A DNA stretch of 64,000 nt from Rhizomys pruinosus (taxonomy: Eukaryota; Chordata; Mammalia; Rodentia; Spalacidae). Position 1 is the stretch's first letter; every line of letters starts with the position of its first letter. Location: assembly GCA_009823505.1 (NCBI GenBank), contig VZQC01013859.1, positions 2,789,937-2,853,936 on the forward strand, read 5' to 3'. Shown piece by piece: positions 1 through 12,309 of this stretch. The position numbers were made by a program, and so were the translations under genes. The notes under the pieces are model-generated. The model was not told the origin of the DNA. It saw only the letters and a program-made list of their open reading frames with translations, and ran no database searches.

Positions 1-2990
1 AAATATATAAAAAAGCCAGCGAAAAAAAAAAAAAAAAAAAAAAGGTGACCCACGCATTTAATACCTGCTACTTGGTGGGCAGAGGCGGTGGATATTTGTG
101 AGTTCAAGCCCAGCCTGGTCTTACAGAGTGAGTTCCAGGACAGCTGGGCACAGGGCAGACCCTGTCTCCGAAAAGACAAAAAAAATGTATGGAAAAAATA
201 ATTTTAAACACTACATATAATTCCATTAGTTACAAAACTTCAGAAAATGGATGAATTTCTAGAAACATCTGAACTACCAAAGTACCAAAGTTAAACATGG
301 AGATAGCAACTTAAATGGACCCTAAACAAGATAAAGAATAGTAAGTAAAAACATTATCTTCCAACTAAAGAAAGCCCAGATCTCAGTGGATTCAAGTGCA
401 GAATTCTATTCGACTTTCAAAAGAACTAGAATCAATACTTCTCAAAATCATTTCTAAAAATAAAAACCGGGAGCGCTCCAACAACTTTTTTTTTTTTTTT
501 TTTGGTCTTTTCGAGGACAGGTCTCCCTGTAGCCCCAGCAATCCGTGGAACATCACTCTGTAGATCCAGGCTGGCCTTGAACTCACATAAGATGCCGGCC
601 TGTCTCTACTTCCTCTGAAGTTGCTTAGGATTAAAGGCGTTTGCCACCACCCACTGGCTCCAAACACTTCTATTGAAGCCAGCCGGTTATCACTCTTAAT
701 ACCAGGCCTGGTTAAGACTACAAAACACCACACACACCACCACAACACACACACCACAACATACCAAAGCTTGACTATTAGGCCAATAACTCTGATGGAA
801 TATAGATGTAAAATAAGAAACTTACACACTGGATACAGGCATATATGAAAAAGACTAAGCAGCAGGATCAAGTTGGCTTTATCCTGGAAATAATTCAACA
901 TACATAAGTTGATAAATGTAATAAATCATGTAAATGGGAGTTAAAATTCATAAGATAATCACAATCGAAAGACTAGGACTGGAAAGAACGTACCTCAACA
1001 TAATAAAGCCCTCTATTATGACAGATCCCAAAGACAACAGCATCCTAATGGAGAAAATCTTAGAAAGGGGTCTTAGTTTTATACATGTTTTTAATTTTTT
1101 TAATGTGTAGAGTGCACTGTCTGCATGTAGGTTGATGCACCTCGTGTCACTGCAATGTGGCGGAGGTCAGAAGATGGTGTCGGATTCCACTTAGAAATGC
1201 AGGTTAAGATGGTTTCTTATGCCACCGTGTGCGGTGCTGGAAATCGAAACAGATTATCTTTGCAGAGCCAGTCGGTGCTCCTTAACCGCGTGAGCCATCT
1301 CTCCAGCCCGAAGGGTCTTATTAAAATCAAGCAATGATGACAGGGTATCCACTATCCAACACTCATTCGCTCGCTCTCTTCCTCTCTCTCTCCTCTCTCG
1401 TTCTCTCTCTCATCTCATCTCTATACTATATATATATATACTATGATGTATATGTGTATGTGATAGTGTGTGATGTGTGTGTGATGTATCCCTAACTTAG
1501 GAGCAGTAAGACAAAAGAAGGAAGGAAATTAAAGAGGATGCTAACAGGAAAAGAAGTAAAATTTTCTCTTTGCAATATGATGAGATCCCCAGATTCCACC
1601 AGAAAACTTCAAAATGATATAAACTTCCAGCAAAATTGCAGGACTTACAAAGTCATACATACAAAACATAGTAGACCTTCTACATACCAAAAATGAAAGC
1701 ATTTGATGAGAGGAAAGTAACACGGAAACACTCCCATTCCCTGGCATAGTTGTGCTGCATAGTCTTTAGTGTCAACTTGATCCACCTGGGCGATGGAGCC
1801 TCAGATTGGGGAATTTCCTCCATTGGACTTAGCCTATTGGACTACTGATGCAGTTCTGTGGGGTATTTCTTGATTTTATAGTGCATGTGGGAAGGCCCAG
1901 TCCACTGTCGGTGGTGCCACCTGCGTAGATGGTTGGTTTCTTGTGTTGTATTAAGAAAGCAGGCTGAGTATGGCAGAGGAGCAACAGCCAATAGCAGCAT
2001 GTCCTCCATGGCCTTGTTGACTCCAGCTCCTGCCTTCCAGATTCCTACCTTGGCTCACCGGGAAATCTGTGAGCGTAAACTAAGAACCCTTTCCTCCCTA
2101 AGCTTGTGTATTGGTCAGAATGCTTTTGCCACCAACAATTGAAGGCAAAAACTAGACAAAAAAGCCTCAAAAACGTGAAAAGTATTTCTAAGAATTAAAC
2201 CTTAATCTGAGGAGATGAAAGACTCCCAACAACGAAAATCTTTAATCTCTAAAGAAAGAGACTGAGGAAGACACTACGAAGATGGAAGACCTTCCATTTT
2301 ACAGTTGGAGAATTATATTTGTGGAAAATGACATCTTATCAGAAGCATTTGCAGATATAATTCACTACAAATCAAAATTCCTATGACAATCATCACATAA
2401 TTGATGAACCAAAACTCCTAAAATTTATATCGAAGCACCAAGAGCCCTTGGATAGCCAAAGTGCATACCCTTAGAAAAAGAACAATGCATGAGGGGATGT
2501 ACTACTGCAGATTTCAAGCTAATGTCAGAGTCATAGTAAAAAACAGCATGCTACTGCATCGAAATACATGTAAGACAATAGAACAAAACAGAAGACTGAA
2601 CATGCTTGTCACATCATTACAGTCATTACTGCATGTCTGCAACATGCCCAAAAATACATACGCAGCACCCCACAAGATAAAGTACAGAAAAAGAACTTTG
2701 TAAAGAGGACTCTATTGCCCAGGGAATTAAGGACAAAATTGACAAATAGAATTTCATAAGAGTACAAAGCTATATAGCAAAGAAAACAATTGAGGGAAAA
2801 GGAAGCTCACAGAGCAAGAGAGAATCTTTGCCAACTGTGTATCTGGTTAAACAGATACATATCCAGAATGTACAAAAACTAAAAAAAGAATTAGACAAAA
2901 AATGCCACCCAATCAATAAACAAGAGGTTTATTGAATATAAACAGAGAGCTCTAAAAAAAGAAATAAAAAGTTAATCTCTTAAAAAAATA
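1..2990 (+). repeat. Left arm of large palindrome (L1 ORF2 with nested SINEs)
   Basis: L1 ORF2/3' sequence in forward orientation, interrupted by a B1 (about 45-183), a reverse B1 (about 485-662), a reverse B2 (about 1090-1310), a CT/TA microsatellite (1369-1490) and a DNA-transposon-like block (about 1760-2150). Each part recurs inverted, in the same order, at 3115-6000. The sequence is full of small indels relative to the other arm. No gene is present. Confidence 0.85.
1760..2150. mobile_element. Rodent hAT/URR1-like repeat, left-arm copy
   Basis: Begins around GTGTCAACTTGATCCACCT and carries the familiar rodent block with a tyrosine-poor, non-coding sequence ending near the phrase about AAGCTTGTGTATTGGTCAGAA. 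An inverted copy lies at 3890-4275, and relatives are at 35235-35390 plus 35790-35965 and at 53885-54240. The family name is tentative. Confidence 0.5.
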
Positions 2991-3114
2991 AAAAGTGTCT
3001 CTCTCTTGGGGTGGGGGTATAGAGTTGTTGAGCGAGCGATGAATATGAGACGCAGACCTTTTTTTTCGTTAGACCTGATATTTTTAAATTTTTATTTTTC
3101 TTTTTAGCATGCAT

Positions 3115-6000
3115 AGTTAAAATACATATGTGAAGAGGTTTCCATGTTTGTTTTCTTCTAAAATTTTTTTTTTAATCTTTTTTTTTAGTTTTTGTACATT
3201 CTGGATATTAATCTTTTACCAGATACACAGTTGGCAAAGATTCTCTCTTGCTCTGTGAGCTTCCTTTTCCCTCAATTGTTTTCTTTGCTATATGTTTGTT
3301 ACTCTTATGAAATGTCTACTTATTTGTCAATTTTGTCTTAATTCCTGGGCAAATAGAGTCCTCTTTACAAAGTTCTTTTCTGTACTTTATCTTGTTGGGG
3401 TGCTGCCTATGATTTTGGGGCTCGTTTGTCCAACTAATCAGATGACTGTACTGATGTACAAGCATGTTCCGTCTTCTGTTTTGTTCTATGCCTTACATGT
3501 TTTTTTTGCCAGTGCCATGCTGTTTTTCTTACTATGACTCTGCACTTTAGCTTGAAGTCTAGTATGACAGTCCCTTCAACATTGTTCTTTTGTTCAGGAT
3601 CCCTTTGGCTATCCAAGGTCTTGGTGGCTTCCATATAAATTTTAGGAGTTTTGGTTCATCAATTATGTGATGATTGTCATAGGAATTTTGATTTGTAGTG
3701 AATTATATCTGCAAATTGCTTCTGATAGACTGTTCATTTTTCACAAATATTAATTCTACACTCTGTAAACATGGAATTTCCTTCCATCTTCTAGTGTCTT
3801 CCTCAGTCTCTTCTTTTAAAGATTTAAGTTTTTTCGTTGTTGGGGTCTTTCATCTCCTCAGTTAGGTTTATTCTGAAATACTTTTCTTTTAGGGTTGTTC
3901 TAGTTTTTTTCAATTGCTGTGGCAAACACATTCTGACCAATACCAGTTAGGGGAGGACGAAGGAAGGAAATGGTTTATTTCGCTCCCCATTTCCGGTAGC
4001 CCAATGTAGGCATCTGGAGGCAGGAGCTGGAGCCCAGGCCACTGAGGAATTGCTGCCTACTGGCTTGCTCCTCCTGGCCCATACTCAGCCTGCTTTCTTA
4101 TTACAACACAGACCCAACCATCTACCCAGGGTGGCACCACCCACAGTGGAATGGGCTTCTCCCACATCACTTAGAAATCAGAAAAATACCCCCACAGACA
4201 GGTCATAGGCTCGTCCAATGAGGAATTCCCCAAGAGGTCCATCAGCCCAGGTGGATCAAGTTGACACTAAAGCTATTCAGCACAAGGCTATAGTGAATGG
4301 CGTGTTTCCGTGTTCTTTCTCTCATCATGCTTCATTTTGGTATGTAGAAAGTCTACTGATTTATTTATTTATGATGACTTCTTTTATCCTGCCCAAATTT
4401 GCTGGAAGTGTTAATCCTTTTTAGAATTTTTCTGTTAGAATGTTTGAGCTCTCTTATGTATAATATATCACCTGCAAATAGAGATAATTTTACTTCTTCT
4501 TTTCCTGTTACATCCCTTAATTTCCTCCTTCTTTTGTCTTACTGCTCTAGTTAGGGATACACACACCCACACCACACACACCCACACACCTATACATACA
4601 TATATATATATTATTCTATTAGAGAGAGAGAGAGACGAGAGAGAGAGAGAGGGAGAGAGAGAAGAGCGAGCGAGCAATGCGTGTGGATAGTGGATTAACC
4701 CTGTCTCATCTTGATTTTAAATACGACCCTTTCGGGGCTGGAGGTGGCTCAGCGGTTGTACGAGCACCGACTTCTCTTGCAAAGGATATGTGTTCATTTC
4801 CCAGCAGCACCCACACGGTGGCTAAGACCATTTTAACTACAGTTCTAGGTGAATCCGACACCTCTCTGACCTCCGCCACCTTGCATGACACGGGTGCATC
4901 AACCTACATGCAGACAGTGCACTCATACACATTAAAAAAATTAAAAAATTAAAAACTAAGACCCTTTCAAGATTTTCTCCATTTAGGATGCTGTTGTCTT
5001 TGGGTCTGTCATATAGAGGCTTTATTATGTTGAGGTACGTTCTTTCCAGTCCTAGTCTTTCGATTGTGATTATCTTATGAATTTTAACTCCATTTACATG
5101 ATTTATTCATTTATTCAACTTATGTATGTTGATTATTTCCAGCGATCAAGCCAAACTTGTATGCTGCTGTAGTCTTTTCATTATATGCCTGTATCCCAGT
5201 GTGTAAGTTCTTATTTACATCTATATTCATCAGTCGTTATTGGCCTATGTCAAACCTTTTGTGTATTGTGTGTGTGTGCGTGAGTGTGTGTGTGTGTGTG
5301 TGTTTTGTAGGTCTAACCCGGCCTTGGTATTAAGAGTGATACCAGGCTGGCTTCATAGAAAGTGTTTTGGAAGCCAGTGTGGTGGTGCAAGCCTTTATCC
5401 TAGCACTCAGGAAGTTAGAGAGACAGGCGGATCTTGTGAGTTCAAGGCCAGCCTGCGTCTACACAGTGAGTTCCCGGGATTGCTGGGGCTACAGGGAGTA
5501 CCCTGTCTCGAAAAAAAAAAAGGACCAAAAAAAAAAAAAAAAAAGTGTTTGGAAGCGCTCCCGTTTTTATTTTTAGAAATATTTTGAGAAGTATTGATTA
5601 TAGTTCTTTGAAAGTCTAATAGAATTCTACTGTGAATCCATCTGAATCTGGGCTTTCTTTAGTTGGAAAGCTTTTTATTACTGTTTCACTATCCTTATTT
5701 GTTATGGGTCCATTTAAGTTGCTAATCTCCATGGTTTAACTTTGGTACTTTGGTAGTTCAGATGTTTCTAGAAATTCATCCATTTTCTGGAAGTTTTGTA
5801 ACTTAATGGATTATGTATGTTTTAAAATTATTTTTCCATAATTTTTTTTTGTCTTTTCGAGACAGGGTCTCCCTGTAGCCCCAGCTGTCCTGGAACTCAC
5901 TCTGCAGACCAGGCTGGGCTTGAACTCACAAATATCCACCTGCCTCTGCCTCCCAAGTGCTAGGATTAAAGGCGTGCGCCACCACGCCTGGCATTTTTTC
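3115..6000 (-). repeat. Right arm of large palindrome
   Basis: Inverted counterpart of 1-2990. Matching landmarks include TTTGTACATTCTGGAT (about 3193) against the left-arm copy near 2870, the DNA-transposon-like block (3890-4275), the GA/TA microsatellite (4560-4670), a B2 (4735-4945), a B1 (5374-5545) and a reverse B1 (5845-5996). The region between the arms (about 2990-3115) does not pair. The right arm continues into a long reverse L1. Confidence 0.85.
3890..4275. mobile_element. Rodent hAT/URR1-like repeat, right-arm copy
   Basis: Inverted partner of 1760-2150 within the palindrome; ends in TCAAGTTGACACTAAAGC. Non-coding. Confidence 0.5.
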
Positions 6001-6119
6001 ATAATATTTTGAATTTCTTTGGTGTCTGTTATGTTTTCTTTTTCTTTTCTTCTTTTTTTTTCTTTTTGTCTTTTTACTAAGATCTCAAGTTTTATACCTG
6101 AAGTACAATTTCTCAGGAC

Positions 6120-6650
6120 TTACTACTTATTTCTGGTTATACTTTCCTTTTGGATGTTTAAGGCCACATAGTTAGCCCAAATTAACCAAGGTTTTTGTTT
6201 TCTCAAGGTCAGTTGAGGATCTTGTCCTCAGGGGTCACTCGGGTTTTTGGGGGGGGAGGGAGGGAGTCCCTGGCTCCTTTTGGCTTTTCATTTACCAATT
6301 CCATCCACTCAAGGACAAAGTCATGTCTTGTTAGACTAGGCTTCCCTTTTTGTAGCATGAGCAGACTTTCCTCTTTATAGAATGGACACTGGCTGAAGTC
6401 CCATTAGTGGATCTCCAAGACCTCCCTGCACAGGAAGACTGGTGACTCACATTTGCAGGACATTTCAAGAGATGCCACCATGCATAGTCCCCTGGGACTT
6501 GTTGACCTCTGAGGGCAAGGAACAAAGTTATCCCTTAAGTCCCTTGGTCAAATTGGAATGGGCATTAAGTATGGTTGTTAAGCACCCAGAAAGGCTAAGT
6601 TATACCAGCCTGATACTTCTAACTATTGTATAATATTTTAGAAAAGGCTT
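6120..6650. other. Unassigned insertion inside L1
   Basis: About 500 bp lacking L1 similarity that I can recognise, with a G-run (6249-6258) and no convincing ORF. L1 ORF2 sequence resumes near CATTTCTAATCTTCATT. It could be a decayed LTR or other retroelement. Confidence 0.35.
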
Positions 6651-6918
6651 GGACAAAGCTCAAGCAGCCTTGTCCTTTTTCATTTCTAATCTTCATTATT
6701 TTGGGTTTCCTCTTTAAGTTAATTGGGCAAGAGGGTCTGTGGATTTTCCTAATATTTTCAAAGATCCAGCTCTTAAACTCATTGATGTTCATATTTGTTT
6801 GTTTATTTTTAATTTATGCACTAGTTATTATTTCTTCACATCTATTTGGGCTTGGTTTGTACTTGTTTTCCCAAATTCTTGAATTGTAATAGTAAGTCAT
6901 TTGTTTGTACTCTTTCTG

Positions 6919-7535
6919 GTTTTTATTTCCTTTTATGTGCATTTATTTTATGCTCAATTCCTTCCCTTGCCATAAGTTTTTGTTTCTTCAGTTTCTTATG
7001 GGATATCTTTTTCTTCTGTGCAACCTCCTCTTCAGGCTTAGGAACAGTTTGTTCCTTTTCAGTGATGATCATTTCAATGTGGCACGGGGAGCTCATGTAT
7101 GGGTTAATCTGACCATGAGCTCTGTAAGTTCTGCAGTGCATCTTGGGTGATTCATTCACCTGGATATGCTCAATGACTAGAGAACCTACATCTAAACCCT
7201 TAAGTTCAGCATTACTCTCTGCATTTTTAAGCATGTGCAGCAAAAAATTCAGCACTGTTTTTGGGCCACTGACTTTGTGTCCAGCCCCACTGTTTGGCCT
7301 GGGCACACCTACCAACTACACCATTATACCGCCGGAATGGCACACACTGCTTCTTTAAAATGACATCTTTTCAGATTCTTGTGGCTTTTTGGATATGCAT
7401 ACCCTTGATGGCCTGGGCAATTTCATGGGTGTTCTTAAAGTGAACATGAAGATTGGAACCCCTTGATTTGCATGATTTTGTAGGGTTTTCTGGATCAAGA
7501 GAATAGCGAACCATTTTTGCAGGTCACTTTAGGCT
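6919..7535 (-). pseudogene. Rpl17-ps: Rpl17 processed pseudogene
   Basis: Intronless copy of the large-subunit ribosomal protein L17 (uL22) mRNA. The start [20 protein letters not shown] is at 7514 and downward; a later part reads [20 protein letters not shown] and [20 protein letters not shown]. It is broken by an in-frame TGA at 7371-7373, an extra base in the T/A run near 7241-7247 that shifts frame, and loss of the normal stop after LMARE. Short 5' UTR and 3' UTR with AATAAA are kept, as expected of an L1-mediated retrocopy. It sits inside a reverse L1. Not expected to make protein. Confidence 0.92.
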
Positions 7536-9042
7536 GCTTACAGGAAGAGGATTTTTTGGTTTTTTAATGTCGGCACTTAGAGATATAAATTTCCCTTTGG
7601 AGGGCTGTTTTTAATATTTCCCAGAGGTTTTGGCATGTTGTTTTTTCTCCTGCATTTATTACCAGAAATTTTTATTACCTTTTTATTTCTTTGATCCATT
7701 TGTCATTCAGTAATGGGTTGTTTAATTTCTATGATGTTGTATGATTTCTATAGATTCTTTTGCCATTGCTACAAGCTGTATTGCATTGTGGTCAGAGTCA
7801 GAGAGGATATGTGGTTCTATGTATTTGTTGAGATTTGTTTTCTGTTCTAATATGTAATCTATTTTAGAGAAACTTCCCTGTGTTGCTAAGTAGAATGCGT
7901 ATTCTTTGGTGTTTTGGTGGAATGTTATTCTATAGATCTGTTAGGTACATTTGACATATGATGTCATTGAATTTTGATATTCTGATATGTTTTGTCTATT
8001 GGAGAAAGTGGGTATTGAAATCTCTCCTACTATTCCTGAGTTAGGGTTCATCTGTGTCTTGAAGTTCAGAAGTATGCTTTTTACAAAATTGGATATGCCA
8101 GAGTTTACTGTGTTTAGGATTGTAATATTTGGCTAAATTGTTCCTTTGATCAGAATGAAGTGTCCTTTATCTCTTCTGAGAAATTTTGGTTTGAAGTCTG
8201 TATTATAATTAAGATTGTGACACCTCCTTTTTTTCTGTTCTCTCATGCTAAGGTGGTGCCTACCCTTGAAGGTAAGCTGTTTTTCTTACAGACAACAAAA
8301 AGTTTGATTTTGATTTTTAATCTATTCAACTAACATCTGTCTTTTGATTGGGGACTTTAAGGCCATTAATATTTAAAGTCATTATTCATAGGTATTTGTT
8401 TATTGCTGTCATTTTGTTGCTTTTTTTGCTCTTTTTTTTCTTTTTTTGCTCTTTGTGTTCCTAGTCCTATTTTGTATTCAAGTTATATTTGCTTATTTCT
8501 GTAGGCTTTTTTCCTGTGCTTATTCGTCTTTTTAATCCTTTAATCTGAAGAATTGCTTTCAGTATTCTCTGTAGAGCTGGTTTGGTAGACATAAATTTTG
8601 GTAGCCTTTTTGTCAGATGGTTTTGCTGGGTAAAATAAATGGGATTGGCATTTGTAGTCTTTTAGAACTTGAAGTACATTGTTCTGGGCACTTCTGGCTT
8701 TTAAAGTTTTCATTGAGAGGTTAGCCTTTATTCTGATGGGTGTGACTTGTAGATTTTCTCTTGCAACTTTTAATACCCTTTCTTGGATCTGTATATTTAA
8801 TGTTTTAACTATAATATGCCATGGGAAGTTTCTTTTCTGGTCCTGTCTATTTTGTGTTCTGTGTACTTCTATCTGTATGGGTATGTCTTTCCTTAATTTA
8901 GGAAATTTTCATCTGCTTTTCATGCCATTGACATGGGCTTCTTCTCCTTCTATGCCTATAATTCATAGATTATTTTTTGTTTACATGGTGTTACAAAATT
9001 ATTGCACATATCTTTAGTGTGTTTTTTAAAAAAATTATCATG

Positions 9043-9262
9043 TTAAGGCCAGGTATGCTGGCACAGACCTCTAATCCCAGCACTCAAGAGGGAGATACAG
9101 ATGGATCTCTGTAAGATCAAAGTCAATCTGGTCTACATAGTGACTTCCAGGTCCCAGCACTTGAGAGACAGAGGCCAGCCTGGTCTACATAGTGAGCTCT
9201 AGGCCAGTTGGGACTAAAGGGAGACCCTGTCTCAAAAAGACAAAAAAAAAAAAAAAACCCAA
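9043..9262 (+). mobile_element. B1 SINE pair (head-to-tail, partial)
   Basis: One B1 (to about 9150) runs directly into a second partial B1 that ends in an A-rich tail. Typical CAGCCTGGTCTACATAGTGA core. Confidence 0.85.
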
Positions 9263-10073
9263 AAGCAAAAAACAAAACAAAATAAACAAAAAACAGTCAT
9301 CTGCTATTATGTTGTGGTTAATCTCTGATTTTAGATACAATAATATTTCTCTTATAAAATTGGTTGCCTCTGTGTTTGGTGTATATATGTTTAAAATTAT
9401 CCTTTCAGTGGATTATTTTTCTTCTTTTTTTTTTAGTTTTATTTATTTCTCTATGTGTATGAATGTACTGTCTGCATGCAAGTTTGTGCACCCGTGTCGT
9501 GCAATGCTGCGGAGGTCAGAAGAGGGTGTCGGAATCCCCTGGAACTGGAGTTCTCCTGGAATTGGAGTTTCAGATGGTTCTTGGCCACCATGTGGGTGCT
9601 GGGGATCGAACCCGGGTCCTCTGTAAGAGCGTTCGGCGCTCTTAACCGCTAGGCCATCTCTCCAGCTCGATTATTTTTCTTTAAGTACGAGATGTCTCTC
9701 CTTATGTCTTCTCACTTGTTTTCCTCTAAAGTCTATGTTGTCAGATTAGAGTAGCTATGCTTGCTTGTTTCTCAGTGCCATTTGCTTAGGATGCCTTTTT
9801 GTATCCTTTTACCTTAAGGTGATGTCTTCTCTAATAATGAGGTGTATTTCTTGGACGCAGAAAAAGATGTGTCCGGTTTCTTCTTCATCTGATCTATTAG
9901 TTTGTATCTTTTTATTGGAGAATCAAAAAATTAATAACAATCAGTTACTGAAAGAGGTGTACTATTTTTTGTCATTTTGTTGATTTTTGTGGCATTTTCT
10001 CAGATCTATTTCTTTGTTTCCTCATTTATTTATTTATTGGATACATATACTTTGTTTTAAAAGATAGGGTCTC
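9263..10073 (-). mobile_element. Reverse L1 fragment (ORF2 endonuclease region)
   Basis: Two L1 pieces (9263-9430 and 9670-10073) resemble the start of ORF2 in other reverse L1s of this window (compare 25690-25930). A B2 is nested between them. It starts a second reverse L1 that continues to the ORF1 at 11640. Confidence 0.65.
9435..9668 (-). mobile_element. B2 SINE with 17-bp internal duplication
   Basis: Full B2 with head GGCTGGAGAGATGG-like sequence read from the minus strand and the doubled CTCCAGTTCCAGG motif. Nested in L1. Confidence 0.9.
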
Positions 10074-10352
10074 AGGCCAGGTGTGGTGGCCCATGCCTTT
10101 AGTCCTAGCACTTGGGAGGCAGAGGTAGGCGGATCTCTGTGAGTTCAAGGCCACCCTGATCTACAGAGTGAGCTCCAGGACAGTTAGAGCTACAGGGAGA
10201 CCCTGTCTCAAAAAGATTAAAAAAAAAAAAAAGTCAGGGCCTCTCTGCAACCCCAGCTAACCTGGAAGTCACTGTGTAGAACAGTCTCAGTCTGACAGAG
10301 ATCTGCTCCCTGAGTGCTAGGATTAAAGGCACGTACCACCATGCCTGGCTTA
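10074..10352. mobile_element. Head-to-head B1 SINEs
   Basis: A forward B1 with A-tail (10074-10232) meets a reverse B1 fragment (10233-10352) with almost no spacer, so a transcript could fold into a hairpin. Confidence 0.85.
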
Positions 10353-10724
10353 GGTCTGTTTTGGTTCTGTCCTGCCATTGTTTATTTGTTCCTTGTGACC
10401 TCTTTAGTATGTTAGTATTCTGTTCAGATTGAAGTCTTCCATAAGTCTTCCTCTGTAGAACTGGCTTAATCCTCATGAAAACCTTGAATCTGTTTTTATC
10501 ATGGAAATTTTTTATTACTCCTTCAATATTAACAGATAGTTTAGTTGGATATTATAGTCTGGGTTGACCGTTGTGGTCTTTCAGGACTTGGAAAACATCT
10601 TCCACTGCTTCTGGCTTTGAAGGTTTATTCAGGTGTTGCTCTAATGGGCCTGGCTTTATTAAATGACTTGACATTTCTTTCACACCTTTCTTTTCAATAT
10701 CCTTTTTTATTCTGTTTTTAATTT

Positions 10725-10900
10725 TTTTCTTTTTTTTTTTTTTTGTTTTTTTTTTGGTATTTTTGAGACAGGGCCTCACTGTATCCATAGTTGGCCTAGA
10801 ACTCTCTGTGTAGACCAGGCTGGTCTTAATCTCACAGAAATCAGCCTGCCTCTGCCTCCTAATTGCTACGATTAAAGGTGTGTGACACTATGCTCAGCTT
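10725..10900 (-). mobile_element. B1 SINE (reverse)
   Basis: Poly-T followed by GAGACAGGGCCTCACTGTAT and the reversed B1 core. Confidence 0.85.
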
Positions 10901-11500
10901 TGGTGTTTTTAATGTTTGACTATAATACGTCATGAAGAATTTCTTTTCTGGTCCTATCTATTTGGTGTTCTGTGGGCTTCTAGTACCTGGATGGTCACCT
11001 TTTTCTCTTGGTTTGGGAAATTGTCTTCTATGATTTCACTGAAGATATCTTTTGTGTCCTCAATACAGTATTATTTTCCTTTTCCTGTGCTCATAATTCA
11101 AACATTAGGTCTTTTGGTCTTTTCATGGTGTCCCCCAATGCCCCCATGTTGTGTTCTCTCTCCATCTCTGTCTTTGTCTCTGTCTCTCTCTGGATCACTC
11201 ATTAAATATTAATTTTAAACAATTTCTCTACTTCATTTCTATTCATGGCTCTCTGGTTCTGATGTGATCTGTTCTGTTAGTGAGACTTTGCACTGAGGTT
11301 TTTATTTGGCTTGTTGAGGTTTTTCATCTCCAGCACAATCTTAGCTTGGTCTTCTTCCATCCCTTCAAACTCTATTTTCATGCCTTTGACTGACTTCCTT
11401 ACTTTATTCATCTCTTTGTCTTCGTTTTCTGTGATTTATTTGAACATAGTAGAATCATTCTTTTGAATTCGTTTTCTTGAAGTTCCTCCAGGTCATTTTC

Positions 11501-11632
11501 ATTAGGGGCTATTACTATAGGATTTGTATTTTTATTAGGGGCTATTACTATAGGATTTGTATTTTTATTAGGGGCTATTACTATAGGATTTGTATTTTCA
11601 TTAGGGGCTATTACTATAGGATTTGTATCTTT
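11501..11632 (-). repeat. Four 33-bp tandem repeats inside L1 ORF1
   Basis: Units begin at 11501, 11534, 11567 and 11600, exactly 33 bp apart. On the minus strand each encodes an 11-residue NPIVIAPN-type unit, so the repeat keeps frame. Confidence 0.95.
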
Positions 11633-11789
11633 TGGAGGAGCCATATATTTTTTTAATTTCTGCATTGGGGTTTTTGCACCTGGAGTTAGTTTGTTGCTGG
11701 AACTTTTCTTTCTTCCTTTCTCTCTTTTAATTGTTTTTGTTCAAGTCACTGTTTTTCCTTCAGCAGATCATCTGATTGTCAGTTACAAT

Positions 11790-12305
11790 CTGATGCCTAT
11801 ATGGCTTGTTCAGGGAGCTTGAAACACATTTTCCGTGTCAGTGTGGACTGGTCCTGGGTCTCAAGGCTGCAGCTAGAGGATCCCAGCCAGGCAGCTGGCA
11901 GGAGTCAGGTAAATCCTGGAGAACGAAAAGGGGCCAGGGTTGCATGCCATGTAGTGCAGCTAGAAGAGTCCACAGTTGTGGTAGCCTGTACGCTGAGAAT
12001 TACGCAGTGCGCCTGTGCAGAGCTTGTCCCTCATCAACCTAACCTGCCCTAGGCAGGCGACCATACAAGCAGCTGAGTTGCAGACCTGGGCCAATCACAA
12101 GGCCACACAATGACTGCACTAAGAGGAGGCCGGAATGGAACAGTACATAAACCCTAACCTTGCCCCCAATAAACGAGTCTGCGGCAGCTGCCTTCTCCCT
12201 GCATTCAACCGACTCCAGGGTCTGTGTCTTGACTGCACCTCTCATCCCCTGTTGTTCACAGTCGGACCACGAACTTCCCCTGGCAGGCCCGGGGGATTGA
12301 CAACA
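11790..12305 (+). mobile_element. Probable solo or partial LTR
   Basis: LTR-like layout on plus: CCAAT at 12091, TATA-like TACATAAA near 12143, AATAAA at 12168-12173, a C/T-rich stretch, then TTGACAACA near 12297-12305 with a TGG-starting segment after it that could be a primer-binding site. No retroviral coding sequence was recognised downstream. Family unknown; it could also be part of an L1 5' UTR. Confidence 0.45.
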
Positions 12306-12309
12306 CATG

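Larger units (their letters stand above)
6000..9040 (-). mobile_element. Reverse L1 (ORF2 to ORF1 part)
   Basis: L1 read on the minus strand, continuing from the right palindrome arm: ORF2 (about 6650-6915 and 7550-8500), then ORF1-like sequence to about 9040. It is interrupted by unassigned sequence at about 6120-6650 and by an Rpl17 pseudogene. No long frame survives, so it is an old, dead copy. Confidence 0.75.
10353..11780 (-). mobile_element. Reverse L1 ORF1 region
   Basis: L1 ORF1 on the minus strand. Its start lies near 11665 (MQKLKKYMAPPKD), followed by a four-fold repeat and NDLEELQENEFKR, which matches the conserved N-terminal acidic motif of mammalian L1 ORF1p. ORF1p is the RNA-binding trimer needed for L1 retrotransposition. 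The frame is broken downstream, and a B1 interrupts it at 10725-10900. Confidence 0.7.
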
